Assembly (NCBI GenBank): GCA_963751335.1
Contig: CAVVUB010000004.1
Location: 248,001-312,000 of the forward strand
DNA from: Bog-473 sp963751335
GTDB lineage: Bacteria; Actinomycetota; Acidimicrobiia; Acidimicrobiales; RAAP-2
DNA: 64,000 nt
Direction of reading: 5' to 3'
A program made the position numbers and the translations under genes. A model generated the notes under the pieces. The model saw only the letters and a list, made by a program, of their open reading frames with translations, did no database searches and had not been told where the DNA came from. Position 1 is the stretch's first letter, and every line of letters begins with the position of its first letter. Of this stretch, positions 17,204 through 25,814 are shown one piece after another.

Positions 17204-18256
17204 TCAGGAATTCGAGGTCAACTGCGCACTGGGCTGGAGGCGCAGCATGTCGTCGATGAGCCCCGCTGACGACAGCTCATGAATCCGCCTCAGTCGCACG
17301 TAGGAAGAGGAGACGAAATCGTCGTGGCTGAAGTTGAACCTCGTATAGGCCTGGACGAGCTCGTCGACCCCAGCGGGCACACTCCAACGTAGTTCCAGCC
17401 CCGGAAAAGTCCCGGCGAGCTTGGAGAAGTCGACCCGGTAGTTGCGTAGATCCGGTCCGGCCGTGGTGGCGAATGACAGCTTCGATTCTGGTACCGCCTC
17501 ACGGACGATCTCGGCAATGTCGCGGACCTGAACATTGTCCGCGGAGCGACCGACATTGAAGGCCTCGTCGTGAACCAGCTCGCGCGGCGCCTCCAGCACT
17601 GCGAGGAACGAGCGACAAATGTCCTCCACGTGCACCAGCGGTCGCCAGGGCGATCCGTCGCTCTCGAGAGAGACTTCTCCAGTCGTCATGGCCACTGCGG
17701 TCAGATTGTTCACGACGATGTCGAGACGCAACCGCGGCGAGGATCCGTAGGCCGTGGCGTTGCGAAGGTAGGTCGGACTGAAGGAGTCGTCGGCCAGCAG
17801 AGAGAGCTCCCGCTCAGCCACGGCCTTTGTCTCTCCGTAGGGTGTGACCGGGAATAGCTCGGCTTCCTCCGTGACCGCTTGGGAGCCGGCGGCACCGTAG
17901 AGACTGCACGAGGAGGCGAACAGATAGCGGTCCACCCCGGCCTTCTTGGCCGCCCGGGCGAGGCGCAGGGTTCCATCGAGGTTGATTGAGTAGGTGGCAG
18001 CCGGGTTCAGGTGTCCGACGGGGTCGTTGGACAGGGCGGCCAGACATACGACGGCGTCATAACCTGAGCAGTGTCGAGGCTCGACGTCTCTGATGTCCAA
18101 CCTCGGGCGAAGACCGACATCGTCTAGGCCCGAGCCAAAGTCGCAACCCGAATAGAGGTCGAGATCGAGGCCGTCCACGGTGTGTCCTGCCGCCCGCAAG
18201 AACGGGACCAAAACGGCTCCGATGTAGCCTCGATCACCTGCTACCAGGACCTTCAC
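17204..18256 (-). CDS. NAD-dependent epimerase/dehydratase (extended SDR)
   Basis: The protein is 350 residues. The glycine-rich NAD motif is VAGDRGYIGAVLV (GxxGxIG) at the N-terminus. D-L-D at about 31-33 fits NAD binding. The catalytic set is SSCSLYGAAG and the PYGETK Tyr-xxx-Lys pair. The C-terminal substrate domain includes HVEDICRSFLAVLEAP and FNVGRSADNVQVRDIAEIV, the latter typical of nucleotide-sugar epimerase/dehydratases. Activity could be 4-epimerisation, 4,6-dehydration or 4-reduction. It is the only minus-strand gene of the plus-strand sugar block and converges with the RmlC-like gene with no nucleotide between the stops. Confidence 0.85.
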   Translation of the reverse strand: MKVLVAGDRGYIGAVLVPFLRAAGHTVDGLDLDLYSGCDFGSGLDDVGLRPRLDIRDVEPRHCSGYDAVVCLAALSNDPVGHLNPAATYSINLDGTLRLARAAKKAGVDRYLFASSCSLYGAAGSQAVTEEAELFPVTPYGETKAVAERELSLLADDSFSPTYLRNATAYGSSPRLRLDIVVNNLTAVAMTTGEVSLESDGSPWRPLVHVEDICRSFLAVLEAPRELVHDEAFNVGRSADNVQVRDIAEIVREAVPESKLSFATTAGPDLRNYRVDFSKLAGTFPGLELRWSVPAGVDELVQAYTRFNFSHDDFVSSSYVRLRRIHELSSAGLIDDMLRLQPSAQLTSNS

Positions 18257-18413
18257 TGCAACCCTCCGTTAACTGAAGTCGGACACGCACGACATCGCGC
18301 TCTACCTAACGGAGCGCGATGGGACGTCCTAGATACCGCGCGGGTCCGGGTTGGGGCTATGAGACAGGCCCTGGGTTCCGCGCGGTTGGCCGCCGGTGGA
18401 GCGGGTCGAGCCC

Positions 18414-20078
18414 TTAGAACCCGGTCGCCGCGACGATCGCGCCGTTGAGGTGGCTGCCCGACATGTCGCCGTCGGCTGGTGCGTCGCCGAATGGGTAGAC
18501 CTTTCCGAGCGCGGTGGAGATCCAATAGCCTCCTCCGTCAGCGGTGTCGAAAATAGCGGTCGTCGGATTGAGCCCGCTGGCCGCACCTGGGGACAGACCC
18601 CCGTGATACGTGGCGTCTCCGTAGGCGAAAACCTGTCCGTTGGCGTCGAGTATGTAGTAGCCGCCGCCGTCAGGCGTGCGAACCATCGAGGTGATGGGGG
18701 AGCTCTGGGAACCTGGCGCGCCGAGATACTGAGCATTCCCGAACGAATAGATGTGGCCCGTGGAGGTCACCAGCCAGTACCCGTTGCCGGAGGCGTCGGG
18801 GGCCACCGCCACGGCTGCTCCAGAACACCCGCCAATGCCGGGACACGAACCGGCGAAGGTTGAGTTGAAAACGAACACTCCGCCGTCGGCGGCCACCATG
18901 TAGTAGCCCTGGTCGTTGGCCGAGGGAACCATGCCCACGATGGGCTGGTTCAAGCTGTGGGGAAGGCCTGAACCCGCTGGATGCAGGCCGAGCCCCGGTA
19001 GCGACCCAACAAAGGGGGCGTTGAAGGCGAAGACTCCGCCATCGGACGCGACGAGCCAGTATCCGCTATTGCTGGAGGTCCGGCTAATACCCACGACGGG
19101 GCGTTGGAGCTTGAGCGACCCGGTGGAACCCTCGAACGGTGCTAACCCGAAGTTGAAGATACCGCCGTCGGAGCCCACCATCCAGTAGCCATCGGTTCGT
19201 GGTGACGACTGTTGTGATGGCGGCCGGGACGTGCTGGTCGTCGTCGTTGTTGTCGTCCCGCCGTCCGGCACCACGTTCACGCCGAAGTCCGTCGTGTTGA
19301 ACGTCTCCGTGCCGCTCGTATAGGCGACCTCAGTGCCGTACTCAATTTGTGTCGGAATGTCCGACGCATTCGCGAAGCCGTGTGCGACTTCCCAGTGGTA
19401 TGCCGCGAGGATGTCAACCGAACCCGATGCGACCTGTGTGTCACGGAAGAACATCAGCTCCGAGCCGTTGGCAAAAAAGTGATACGGCACGCCATCGAGG
19501 CTCAGCGCGAATCCGCCAGGACCGTTCGCCTGCGTGGGCCAGAAGGACTGCGATCCGGCCCACTGGTTCCAGATCATCGTTTCGTGCGCCCAGTCGTCGG
19601 TCCAGAGGTCGTAAGCGGCATCCCATCCGCCAGCAGACGGGTTGGACTCAGCGAACGTTGACGTGATCGAGTTGAATCCGCTGATGGGAGTCGTGCTGTT
19701 CACGCCCGGTCCCGTGAAGGATCGTCCACCCACGTCGTACTCGGTGTCGGGGTAGGTCTCGACCTCGCCGCCGTTGTTGGGCTGGTTGGACACTGCGTCC
19801 CAGGACGACGCGCTGCACACGTTGATCGTCTGCGGGCCGTGGGAACCACTCCACGCATCGTTGTTCACCCACCAGTGCTGGTCGGGTTCGTTGGTGTTGT
19901 CCGAGGCGCCGGGTTCACTCGAGGTGAACGTCGGGTTGGTGCAGAGGGAGGCCGCGCTGGCCGGCGTCGGTCGTCCCGAGAGCCCGATCACTGTGACGAC
20001 GCCGGCGACGAGGGCGATGGCGAGAGCAGCGACGATCAGTCTGCGGCGGTCGATCACGCGGTACGCGGTACCGTTCAT
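18414..20078 (-). CDS. Secreted GH12-like glycosidase with six C-terminal propeller-type repeats
   Basis: The protein is about 554 residues from ATG 20078, preceded by AGGAGG; the frame is open a little further upstream. A signal segment (VAALAIALVAGVVTVIGL, then ASAA) leads into a 230-residue domain with glycoside hydrolase family 12 features: WWVNNDAWSG, AAYDLWTDDW, the likely nucleophile Glu in HETMIW, and a second Glu in IEYGTEVAYT. A Thr-rich linker follows (TTTTTTTSTS), then six repeats of about 45 residues of the form GYW-x-VASDGGVF-x-FN, ending at the stop. The protein is probably exported to cut beta-glucan-like polymers, with the repeats mediating binding. Catalysis is inferred from motif matches. 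A damaged tandem copy lies just upstream. Confidence 0.75.
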   Translation of the reverse strand: MNGTAYRVIDRRRLIVAALAIALVAGVVTVIGLSGRPTPASAASLCTNPTFTSSEPGASDNTNEPDQHWWVNNDAWSGSHGPQTINVCSASSWDAVSNQPNNGGEVETYPDTEYDVGGRSFTGPGVNSTTPISGFNSITSTFAESNPSAGGWDAAYDLWTDDWAHETMIWNQWAGSQSFWPTQANGPGGFALSLDGVPYHFFANGSELMFFRDTQVASGSVDILAAYHWEVAHGFANASDIPTQIEYGTEVAYTSGTETFNTTDFGVNVVPDGGTTTTTTTSTSRPPSQQSSPRTDGYWMVGSDGGIFNFGLAPFEGSTGSLKLQRPVVGISRTSSNSGYWLVASDGGVFAFNAPFVGSLPGLGLHPAGSGLPHSLNQPIVGMVPSANDQGYYMVAADGGVFVFNSTFAGSCPGIGGCSGAAVAVAPDASGNGYWLVTSTGHIYSFGNAQYLGAPGSQSSPITSMVRTPDGGGYYILDANGQVFAYGDATYHGGLSPGAASGLNPTTAIFDTADGGGYWISTALGKVYPFGDAPADGDMSGSHLNGAIVAATGF

Positions 20079-20805
20079 CTCGTTCGTTCCTCCTCGAGGA
20101 CCCATACTTCCAACAACCGTACTTGAAGGTGCATTGGAGGAAACCCCCAATGCGTGTCTCTCGGTTGAAATATTGACATGTCGCGTCCAGCAGCTGTATT
20201 CGGGCTTCTACTCCATCCCATTCGACGACGACGAGTGAAATCTTCCCCTGACCTGGAGCAATAAAGCTCCATTTCAGCCAATCCCAACCGATCTCCATAC
20301 GAGGCTCGACGCAGATCATGAGGAGTTGTGCGGTCGGAAGTGCCCGCCGGGTCGATTCTGAGATTACGTTGGCCTGACCATGTCCGCCTCGGGGCCGACC
20401 CCGTCGCGTGAAGGAGGGTGCGGAGCGGAGTCCAATCTCAGGGAGAATTCAGACGCAGTGAGGCTCCACCTGCGACCGTCGGTGGCGCGGATCTCAGGGC
20501 CCTTACTGAGACCCGTCAAGTGCTCCCAACTGATCATGGCGACCGAAATGAAGCTCCCCGACGACTTGCTTGTTTGTCGTCTCAATCGGCGCCCAACGTC
20601 AAAATCCGTCGCTTCAGATGTCCCGCTGCCGAGCGGGCTCCCCAAGGCGCACAGCAACCATGATCGCGACGGGCCGCGTGTCGGATACAAAGCAACGTCA
20701 CCGGTTCCGCGAGGAGTGCGTCCCCATCGGATCAGCGATTCACGTCGATCGATCAACACGACGACGGTATTGACCCTGAGGGTCTCGCCGGGTCGAGCGG
20801 TCAGC
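20079..20805. other. Interval between the duplicated secreted-protein genes
   Basis: No gene is supported in these 727 bp. The part at about 20320-20560 matches the DNA upstream of the second copy (about 22070-22290), including 'ggcctgaccatgtccgcctc' in both places. It therefore represents the duplicated 5' flank of the GH12-like gene and presumably carries its promoter. Confidence 0.6.
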
Positions 20806-21183
20806 TCAGAACCCGGTCGCCGCGACGATCGGGCCGTTGAGGTGGGTGCCCGACATGTCGCCGTCGGCTTGTGCGTTGCCGGAGGGGTAGGACCTTTCCA
20901 AGCGCGATGGAGATCCAAGAGCCTCCTCCGTCAAGTGATGGGGGACCTCCGGGCATCTGGCGTGCCGAGATACTGAGCATTCCCGAACGAAGAGATGTGG
21001 CCGGTGGCGGGCGTTGAAGGCGAAGACTCCGCCATCGGACGCGACGAGCCAGTATCCGCTATTGCTGGAGGTCCGGGTAATACCCACGACGCGGCGTTGG
21101 AGCTTGAGCGACCGGTCGAACCCTCGAACGGTGTTAACCCGAAGTTGAAGATACCGCCGTCGGAGCCCACCATCCAGTGGCCA
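20806..21183 (-). pseudogene. Remnant of the propeller repeat domain of the second GH12-like copy
   Basis: The pieces match the propeller region of the gene at 18414-20078 but fall in different frames. One reads MVGSDGGIFNFGLTPFEG (from 21173). Another reads TSSNSGYWLVASDGGVFAFN (from about 21087) and later jumps to the terminal repeat, ending DGDMSGTHLNGPIVAATGF at 20806. Several middle repeats and the Thr-rich linker are gone. Large internal deletions plus frameshifts make this real decay rather than base-calling error. Confidence 0.75.
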
Positions 21184-21978
21184 TCAGTTGCCCCGCCGTA
21201 CGTTCACGCCGAAGTCCGTCGTGTTGAACTTCTCCTTGCCGCTCGTGTAGGCGACCTCAGTGCCGTACTCAATTTGTGTCGGAATGTCCGACGCCTTCGC
21301 GAAGCCGTGTGCGACCTCCCAGTTGTATGCCGCGAGGATGTCAACCGAACCCGATGTGACCTGTGTGTCGCGGAAGAACATGAGCTCCGAGCCGTTGGCA
21401 AAAAAGTGATATGGCACGCCATCGAGGTTCAGCGCGAATCCGCCACGACCGTTCGCCTTGGCGGGCCAGTAGGACTGCGATCCGGCCCACTGGTTCCAGA
21501 TCATCGTTTCGTGCTTCCAGTCGTCGGTCCAGAGGTCGTAAGCGGCATCCCATCCGCCAGCAGACGGGTTGGACTCAGCGAACGTTGACGTGATCAAGTT
21601 GAATCCCTTGATCGGAGTCGTGCTGTTCACGCCTGGTCCCGTGAAGGATCGTCCACCAACGTCGAACTCGGTGTCGGGGTAGGTCTCGACCTGGCCGCCG
21701 TTGTTGGGCTGGTTGGACACTGCGTCCCAGGACGACGCGCTGCACACGTTGATCGTCTGCGGGCCGTGGGAACCACTCCAAGCATCGTTGTTCACCCACC
21801 AGTGCTGGCCGGGTTCGTTGGTGTTGTGTGAGGCGCCGGGTTCGCTCGACGTGAACGTCGGGTTAGTGCAGAGGGAGGCCGCGCTGGCCGGCGTCGGTCG
21901 TCCAGAGAGCCCGATCACTGTGACGACGCCGGCGACGAGGGCAATGGTGAAAACAGCGACGCGTCTGCGGTCGATCAC
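21184..21978 (-). CDS. GH12-like secreted protein, truncated tandem paralogue
   Basis: The protein is about 264 residues from GTG 21978. It is nearly identical to the N-terminal two thirds of the neighbouring GH12-like protein, with the same signal segment and both candidate catalytic Glu residues (HETMIW, IEYGTEVAYT). The reading frame ends just after FGVNV with RRGN and a stop, exactly where the linker and propeller begin in the intact copy. The original ATG is present about 20 nt upstream but is out of frame through a short deletion, so only a GTG start (Val-Ile-Asp-Arg) is available. It may be expressed as a stand-alone domain or be a pseudogene. Confidence 0.65.
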   Translation of the reverse strand: MIDRRRVAVFTIALVAGVVTVIGLSGRPTPASAASLCTNPTFTSSEPGASHNTNEPGQHWWVNNDAWSGSHGPQTINVCSASSWDAVSNQPNNGGQVETYPDTEFDVGGRSFTGPGVNSTTPIKGFNLITSTFAESNPSAGGWDAAYDLWTDDWKHETMIWNQWAGSQSYWPAKANGRGGFALNLDGVPYHFFANGSELMFFRDTQVTSGSVDILAAYNWEVAHGFAKASDIPTQIEYGTEVAYTSGKEKFNTTDFGVNVRRGN

Positions 21979-22855
21979 TCGGCTCGGTTCATTTCGTTCA
22001 TTCCCCCTAGAGGATCTCTGCACCCGCCCACCTCTACCCAATGGCGCCTTGGACGAAACCCCCAATGACAAATCATGAGGAGTTGTCCGGTCGGAATGCC
22101 ACCACGTCGATCGTGAGATCACGGTGGCCTGACCATGTCCGCCTCGGAGCCAACCTCGTGGCGTGATGGAGGTTGCGGTGCGGTCCCCATTTTGAGGGAG
22201 AACGCAGACGCAGTGAGGATCCCCTTGCGGCCGTCGGTGGAGGGGATCTCACGGCCCTCGCTGAGAGCCGTTATCTGCTCCCGGCCGGGAGGTAACCCTT
22301 TCTCGCGAGGTAGTTGACCACGACGGGGCGAAGCTGCAGCTCCTCTCACTCTGCTCGCCCGCCTGGGTCGAGCCGAGCTTCCACGCCGCGCCTTCTGGCT
22401 GCCGTCGCCGTTCGTGACGCCGGGACGGCACAAGAACCACTTCTGCGCCACGACCCGTGACGGGCCGCCCAGTGACGTCGCACCACGGGCTCGGCGCGGT
22501 CTCAAACAGGGGGTTGGAAACTTGCAAGAAGCTCTCGTTGCCCGTGAGCGGGCCTGTCAGGCGGGATCCTGAAGGAGCCTGGCGTGGAGCTCGAGCTATT
22601 TCTCTACCTACGCCAAGTCGTCGCCCCGGGGATTGCTCCATGAGGCAGCGCCGGAGGACTCTTTCTTGCCCAAAGACTGCACTGTGGTATCAAACTCCAA
22701 TGGTCGACCTCTCGTAACCGAGCAGTGATGAGCGACTATATTCAAATCTCTTGAGAATTCGAAGGCGGAAGGACCGTCGAGACCCAACGCTTCAGGCTGT
22801 GGCTGGGTCCCGGAACAGGACGAGTCGGCCTCATCGGAGGCCCCAGGAGCGACTC
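21979..22855. other. Intergenic region
   Basis: It holds the duplicated 5' flank of the GH12-like gene up to about 22290. From there to 22855 I see no gene or clear repeat. The promoters of the minus-strand GH12-like copy and the plus-strand acetyltransferase should both lie here. Confidence 0.5.
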
Positions 22856-23362
22856 GTGGTAATGATGCGGAGTCCCTCCACCCGACGGTTGAGCTACAAG
22901 GGTCTCAAGCTCTTTGGAGTGGAAATTCCTACCTCGGTGGAGATCGGTGACAACCTCCAGCTCGCTCACGGGGCGGTCGGCTTGGTCATCCATAAGACGA
23001 CGAAAATAGGAAACAACGTCAAGGTCTTCCAGGGGGTGACCATAGGCTTCGCCGACGAGCATCTACCGCTCGACAGATGCTCCGAACACCTTGATACGAG
23101 CGAAGCCTTTGGCCGGATCGTCATCGAGGACGATGTGGTGATCGGCGCTGGGGCAAAGGTCATTTTCAAGCTCGGCCAGATACTCACCGTCGGGAGAGGC
23201 GCCGTCATCGGAGCCAACGCGGTCGTCCTCTCATCAGTGCCTCCCGGCGAGATCTGGGCCGGAATACCCGCCCGTAAGGTGAGCGTCCGGGACTCCTGGT
23301 TCTCAGGGCGGCCGATCCCGGAATCCCGAGAACAGGATCTTGATTCAGCGTGGGTTTCGTAA
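22856..23362 (+). CDS. Left-handed beta-helix acetyltransferase (serine acetyltransferase-like)
   Basis: The protein is about 168 residues from GTG 22856, which has AGGAG 6 nt upstream; ATGs at 22862 and 22865 are also possible. Hexapeptide repeats are clear: LFGVEIPTSVEIGDNLQ, HGAVGLVIHKTTKIGNNVK, VIEDDVVIGAGAKVI, VGRGAVIGANAVVLSSVPPG. The catalytic-type His lies in QLAHGAVGLVIH. The wording resembles CysE-like enzymes, but it lacks the long N-terminal helical domain of true serine acetyltransferases. It fits the shorter forms in polysaccharide loci that O-acetylate sugars. Its position near the sugar cluster favours polymer decoration. The acceptor is unknown. Confidence 0.75.
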   Translation: MVMMRSPSTRRLSYKGLKLFGVEIPTSVEIGDNLQLAHGAVGLVIHKTTKIGNNVKVFQGVTIGFADEHLPLDRCSEHLDTSEAFGRIVIEDDVVIGAGAKVIFKLGQILTVGRGAVIGANAVVLSSVPPGEIWAGIPARKVSVRDSWFSGRPIPESREQDLDSAWVS

Positions 23363-23809
23363 GGTCTCCCGCATCCCGAGATGCTCGGCCGAGCAGAGTC
23401 GGACCTCAGGTCCACAAAGACAATCACATGAATGGCCGCAACGGTAATCTTTCTACCCCGAGCAGACCCATCCGGATAACCGTGAATACAGATCCAGAAA
23501 TTGAAGTCGTCAGCCCTGGACGATCCGAATTATGTGACAGGCACCGATGACGTCCCGCCGGGTGGTGAGGAAGCGATCCTCGGTCTGGCGTGGTCGCCGT
23601 GTAGGACCGTCAGTTCACGTGGAGAGGTTTCAGCCTCAGAAGACGCCAGTGGGTCCTTGGTTTTGGGACTGATTGAGGACTGATTGAGGTAGGAGGAGGG
23701 GTGTCCAGTGATGGGCCCCCACAGCCGCTCGGCGCCCCTTCATTCAAGTACTCCTGTTGCGGGACCCTGAACTCGCGCGTACCCTCGGGTCACCTGCACC
23801 GGGGGTGAA
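23363..23809. other. Intergenic region without recognised features
   Basis: About 450 bp between the acetyltransferase stop and the short cyclase-like frame. I see no open frame with protein-like composition, no strong hairpin and no repeat beyond the short doublet 'ggactgattgagg'. Confidence 0.5.
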
Positions 23810-23986
23810 GTGACGGGATTCACTCAGAACATCACCGTGGTCTTCACGGATCTGATCGGATCCATTTGGCGGGCCACACCGCCCGCGCCCGATTCAACTG
23901 ACCTGGCGCGCCGTAGACACCCCGCGGCGCCTCTGTCTGGTCACGATCACGAATCCCGGGCGCGCATCCGGCTGGCTCGTGGCTAG
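23810..23986 (+). pseudogene. Truncated class III nucleotide cyclase remnant
   Basis: This 58-codon frame from GTG 23810 reads VTGFTQNITVVFTDLIGS and then diverges into low-complexity sequence to a TAG at 23984. ITVVFTDLIGS is the opening strand of adenylate/guanylate cyclase catalytic domains, including the first metal-binding Asp. Everything after the first strand is missing. The stop lies 8 nt before the start of an MFS protein that ends in a cyclic-nucleotide-binding domain, so the pair probably derives from a cyclase-effector operon. It could also be a short independent peptide. Confidence 0.5.
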
Positions 23987-23994
23987 GGCGTTCG

Positions 23995-25749
23995 ATGTCT
24001 TCACGGATTGGCGCCATCGTCTCAGTGTTCCGTGCCGCGTTCGGCAACCCGGCGCTGCGCAGGATCGGTTGCGCCTATGCACTCTTTGTCTCCGCCGAGT
24101 TCGGGATATGGATCACGCTCTTGGTCTTTGCCTACGATCACGGGGGGGCGAGTGCCAGCACGTTGATCGTCCTGGTTCAGCTGATCCCATGCATCGTGCT
24201 CGCTCCCTTCGTCGGTGCGTTCGTGGACCGTCGGCGGCCGAGCAGGGTGCTCCGTGTCGGATACGGGTTGCAGGCAGCATCGTTGGCGGCTGTTGCTGCG
24301 GCGATCGGCCTCAACGCCCCGCCTTGGGTGGTGTTTGTGCTGGCACCGCTCACTGCGATCAGCCTCACCCTGACTCGATCGCCCCAGGCGGCGATCCTGC
24401 CGGCCATCGTCCGCACAGCAGATGAGCTCACCGCGGCCAACGCGTTGACGGGTTGGACGGACGGAGCCGCCAGCCTGGCCGGCCCTGCGCTTGTCGGCGT
24501 CCTGATCGCACTGAGCGGTCTGACCGCGGCAGTCGCGGCAACGTCTGCCATGAGCTTGGTCGCGTTGGTTCTCACGATTGGCGTGGCCGGGCCCGCCGCG
24601 GCGATACGCACGCCTCAAAGCAACGACGGTGAGCGGGGCCCCGGCGAAATAGGGGACCGAGGGTTACGGAACCGGGCTGCCGCCGTCAGGCGGAGCGTCG
24701 ACTCGATCTGGGTCGGTGCTGGGTCCAATCTTGGGGAAGCGGCGCGCAACCCCCAGATCAGGGTCCTCCTTACGCTGCACGCGTTTTACTTCGTCGTTGT
24801 CGGGTCACTCGACTTGCTTTGTGTGGTCCTCGCCGTGGACTTCCTGCACCTTGGTCCGGGCGGGGCGGGCTTCCTGAACGCAGCGTTCGGGGCCGGCGCG
24901 CTCTTTGCAGCGTTTTTCACTGCCTTCCTCGTGGGGCGGCGCCACCTCTCCCACACCCTGACCTTCGCTCTGTTGTCCGCTGTGATCTCCCTGGCCATCA
25001 TCGGAGTGATCCCCAAGGTCGTGCCGGCCTTTTTCCTCATTGCCGGCGTGGGTCTCGGCGGCGCCATCTTCGATACCACCGGCCGGACGTTGCTCCAACG
25101 ATCGGCCCCACCCGAGGCGATAGCCGGAGTCTTCTCAGTTCTCGAGTCGCTCATGGATTTCGGTCTCGCCACGGGTGCAATCGTGGTCCGAGTGGCACTG
25201 ACGATCGGTGGCATCCGCGCAGCTCTGGTGGCCCCTGCCGTCTGTGCGTTTGTTCTCATGGCGGTGCTCTGGCGACGGCTCCGGAACATCGACGCTTCGG
25301 CCACCATCCCTCAGGTGGAGATCCAACTCCTGCGCTCGATCCCGATCTTTGCGGTCCTTCCGGCCCCTTCGCTCGAGGGCGTCGCCAGACAACTTGTCCC
25401 GGTGGCGGTGCCCACGGGCACGGTCGTGATCCGCGAAGGCGACCGTGGCGACTGTTACTACGCCGTCGCGGATGGCGAACTAGCCGTTTCACGGAGAGGG
25501 ACGCTTCAGCGGTTAGTTGCCCATGGAGACGGGTTCGGCGAGATCGCACTGATCCGGGACGTTCCTCGGCAGGCGACGGTGACGACGGTGAGCGACACCT
25601 TGCTCTACTCCCTCGAGAAGGAATCCTTCCTCGAGGCCGTCACCGGCCACGCCCCGGCCTTCTCGGCTGCACGGACAGTGATCACCCGGCACCTGGGCGA
25701 GGTCGATGCGCCGTTGTCCGAAGGCGAGACCGAGGTGGGGGAGCCGTGA
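23995..25749 (+). CDS. MFS transporter fused to a C-terminal cyclic-nucleotide-binding domain
   Basis: The protein is 584 residues. Residues 1-430 show about 12 hydrophobic segments with major-facilitator features (FVDRRRPSRVLRVGY in the 2-3 loop, NALTGWTDGAASLAGPALVG). Residues 449-550 form a Crp-like domain: IPIFAVLPAPSLEGVA, REGDRGDCYYAVADGELAV, and the phosphate-binding cassette FGEIALIRDVPRQATV with its Glu and Arg. This suggests a membrane carrier whose activity responds to cAMP or cGMP. The transported substrate is unknown. The truncated cyclase-like frame immediately upstream supports a cyclic-nucleotide link. Confidence 0.85.
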   Translation: MSSRIGAIVSVFRAAFGNPALRRIGCAYALFVSAEFGIWITLLVFAYDHGGASASTLIVLVQLIPCIVLAPFVGAFVDRRRPSRVLRVGYGLQAASLAAVAAAIGLNAPPWVVFVLAPLTAISLTLTRSPQAAILPAIVRTADELTAANALTGWTDGAASLAGPALVGVLIALSGLTAAVAATSAMSLVALVLTIGVAGPAAAIRTPQSNDGERGPGEIGDRGLRNRAAAVRRSVDSIWVGAGSNLGEAARNPQIRVLLTLHAFYFVVVGSLDLLCVVLAVDFLHLGPGGAGFLNAAFGAGALFAAFFTAFLVGRRHLSHTLTFALLSAVISLAIIGVIPKVVPAFFLIAGVGLGGAIFDTTGRTLLQRSAPPEAIAGVFSVLESLMDFGLATGAIVVRVALTIGGIRAALVAPAVCAFVLMAVLWRRLRNIDASATIPQVEIQLLRSIPIFAVLPAPSLEGVARQLVPVAVPTGTVVIREGDRGDCYYAVADGELAVSRRGTLQRLVAHGDGFGEIALIRDVPRQATVTTVSDTLLYSLEKESFLEAVTGHAPAFSAARTVITRHLGEVDAPLSEGETEVGEP

Positions 25750-25814
25750 CCCATCCGATATCGGATGTTCGTTGCATCGCGGGCCCACTACAGAGCGCTT
25801 GCTTCGGCCTCTGG

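Larger units (their letters stand above)
18414..22290 (-). repeat. Tandem segmental duplication (unit A about 18414-20560, unit B about 20806-22290)
   Basis: Both units contain the same gene plus about 240 bp of matching upstream flank. Unit B is shorter because most of the repeat domain is deleted. Matching flank landmarks are 'aggagttgt(g/c)cggtcggaa' (about 20320 and 22078) and 'ggcctgaccatgtccgcctc' (about 20372 and 22127). Head-to-tail order implies unequal crossing-over or replication slippage. Boundaries are approximate because the ends were found by eye. Confidence 0.7.
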
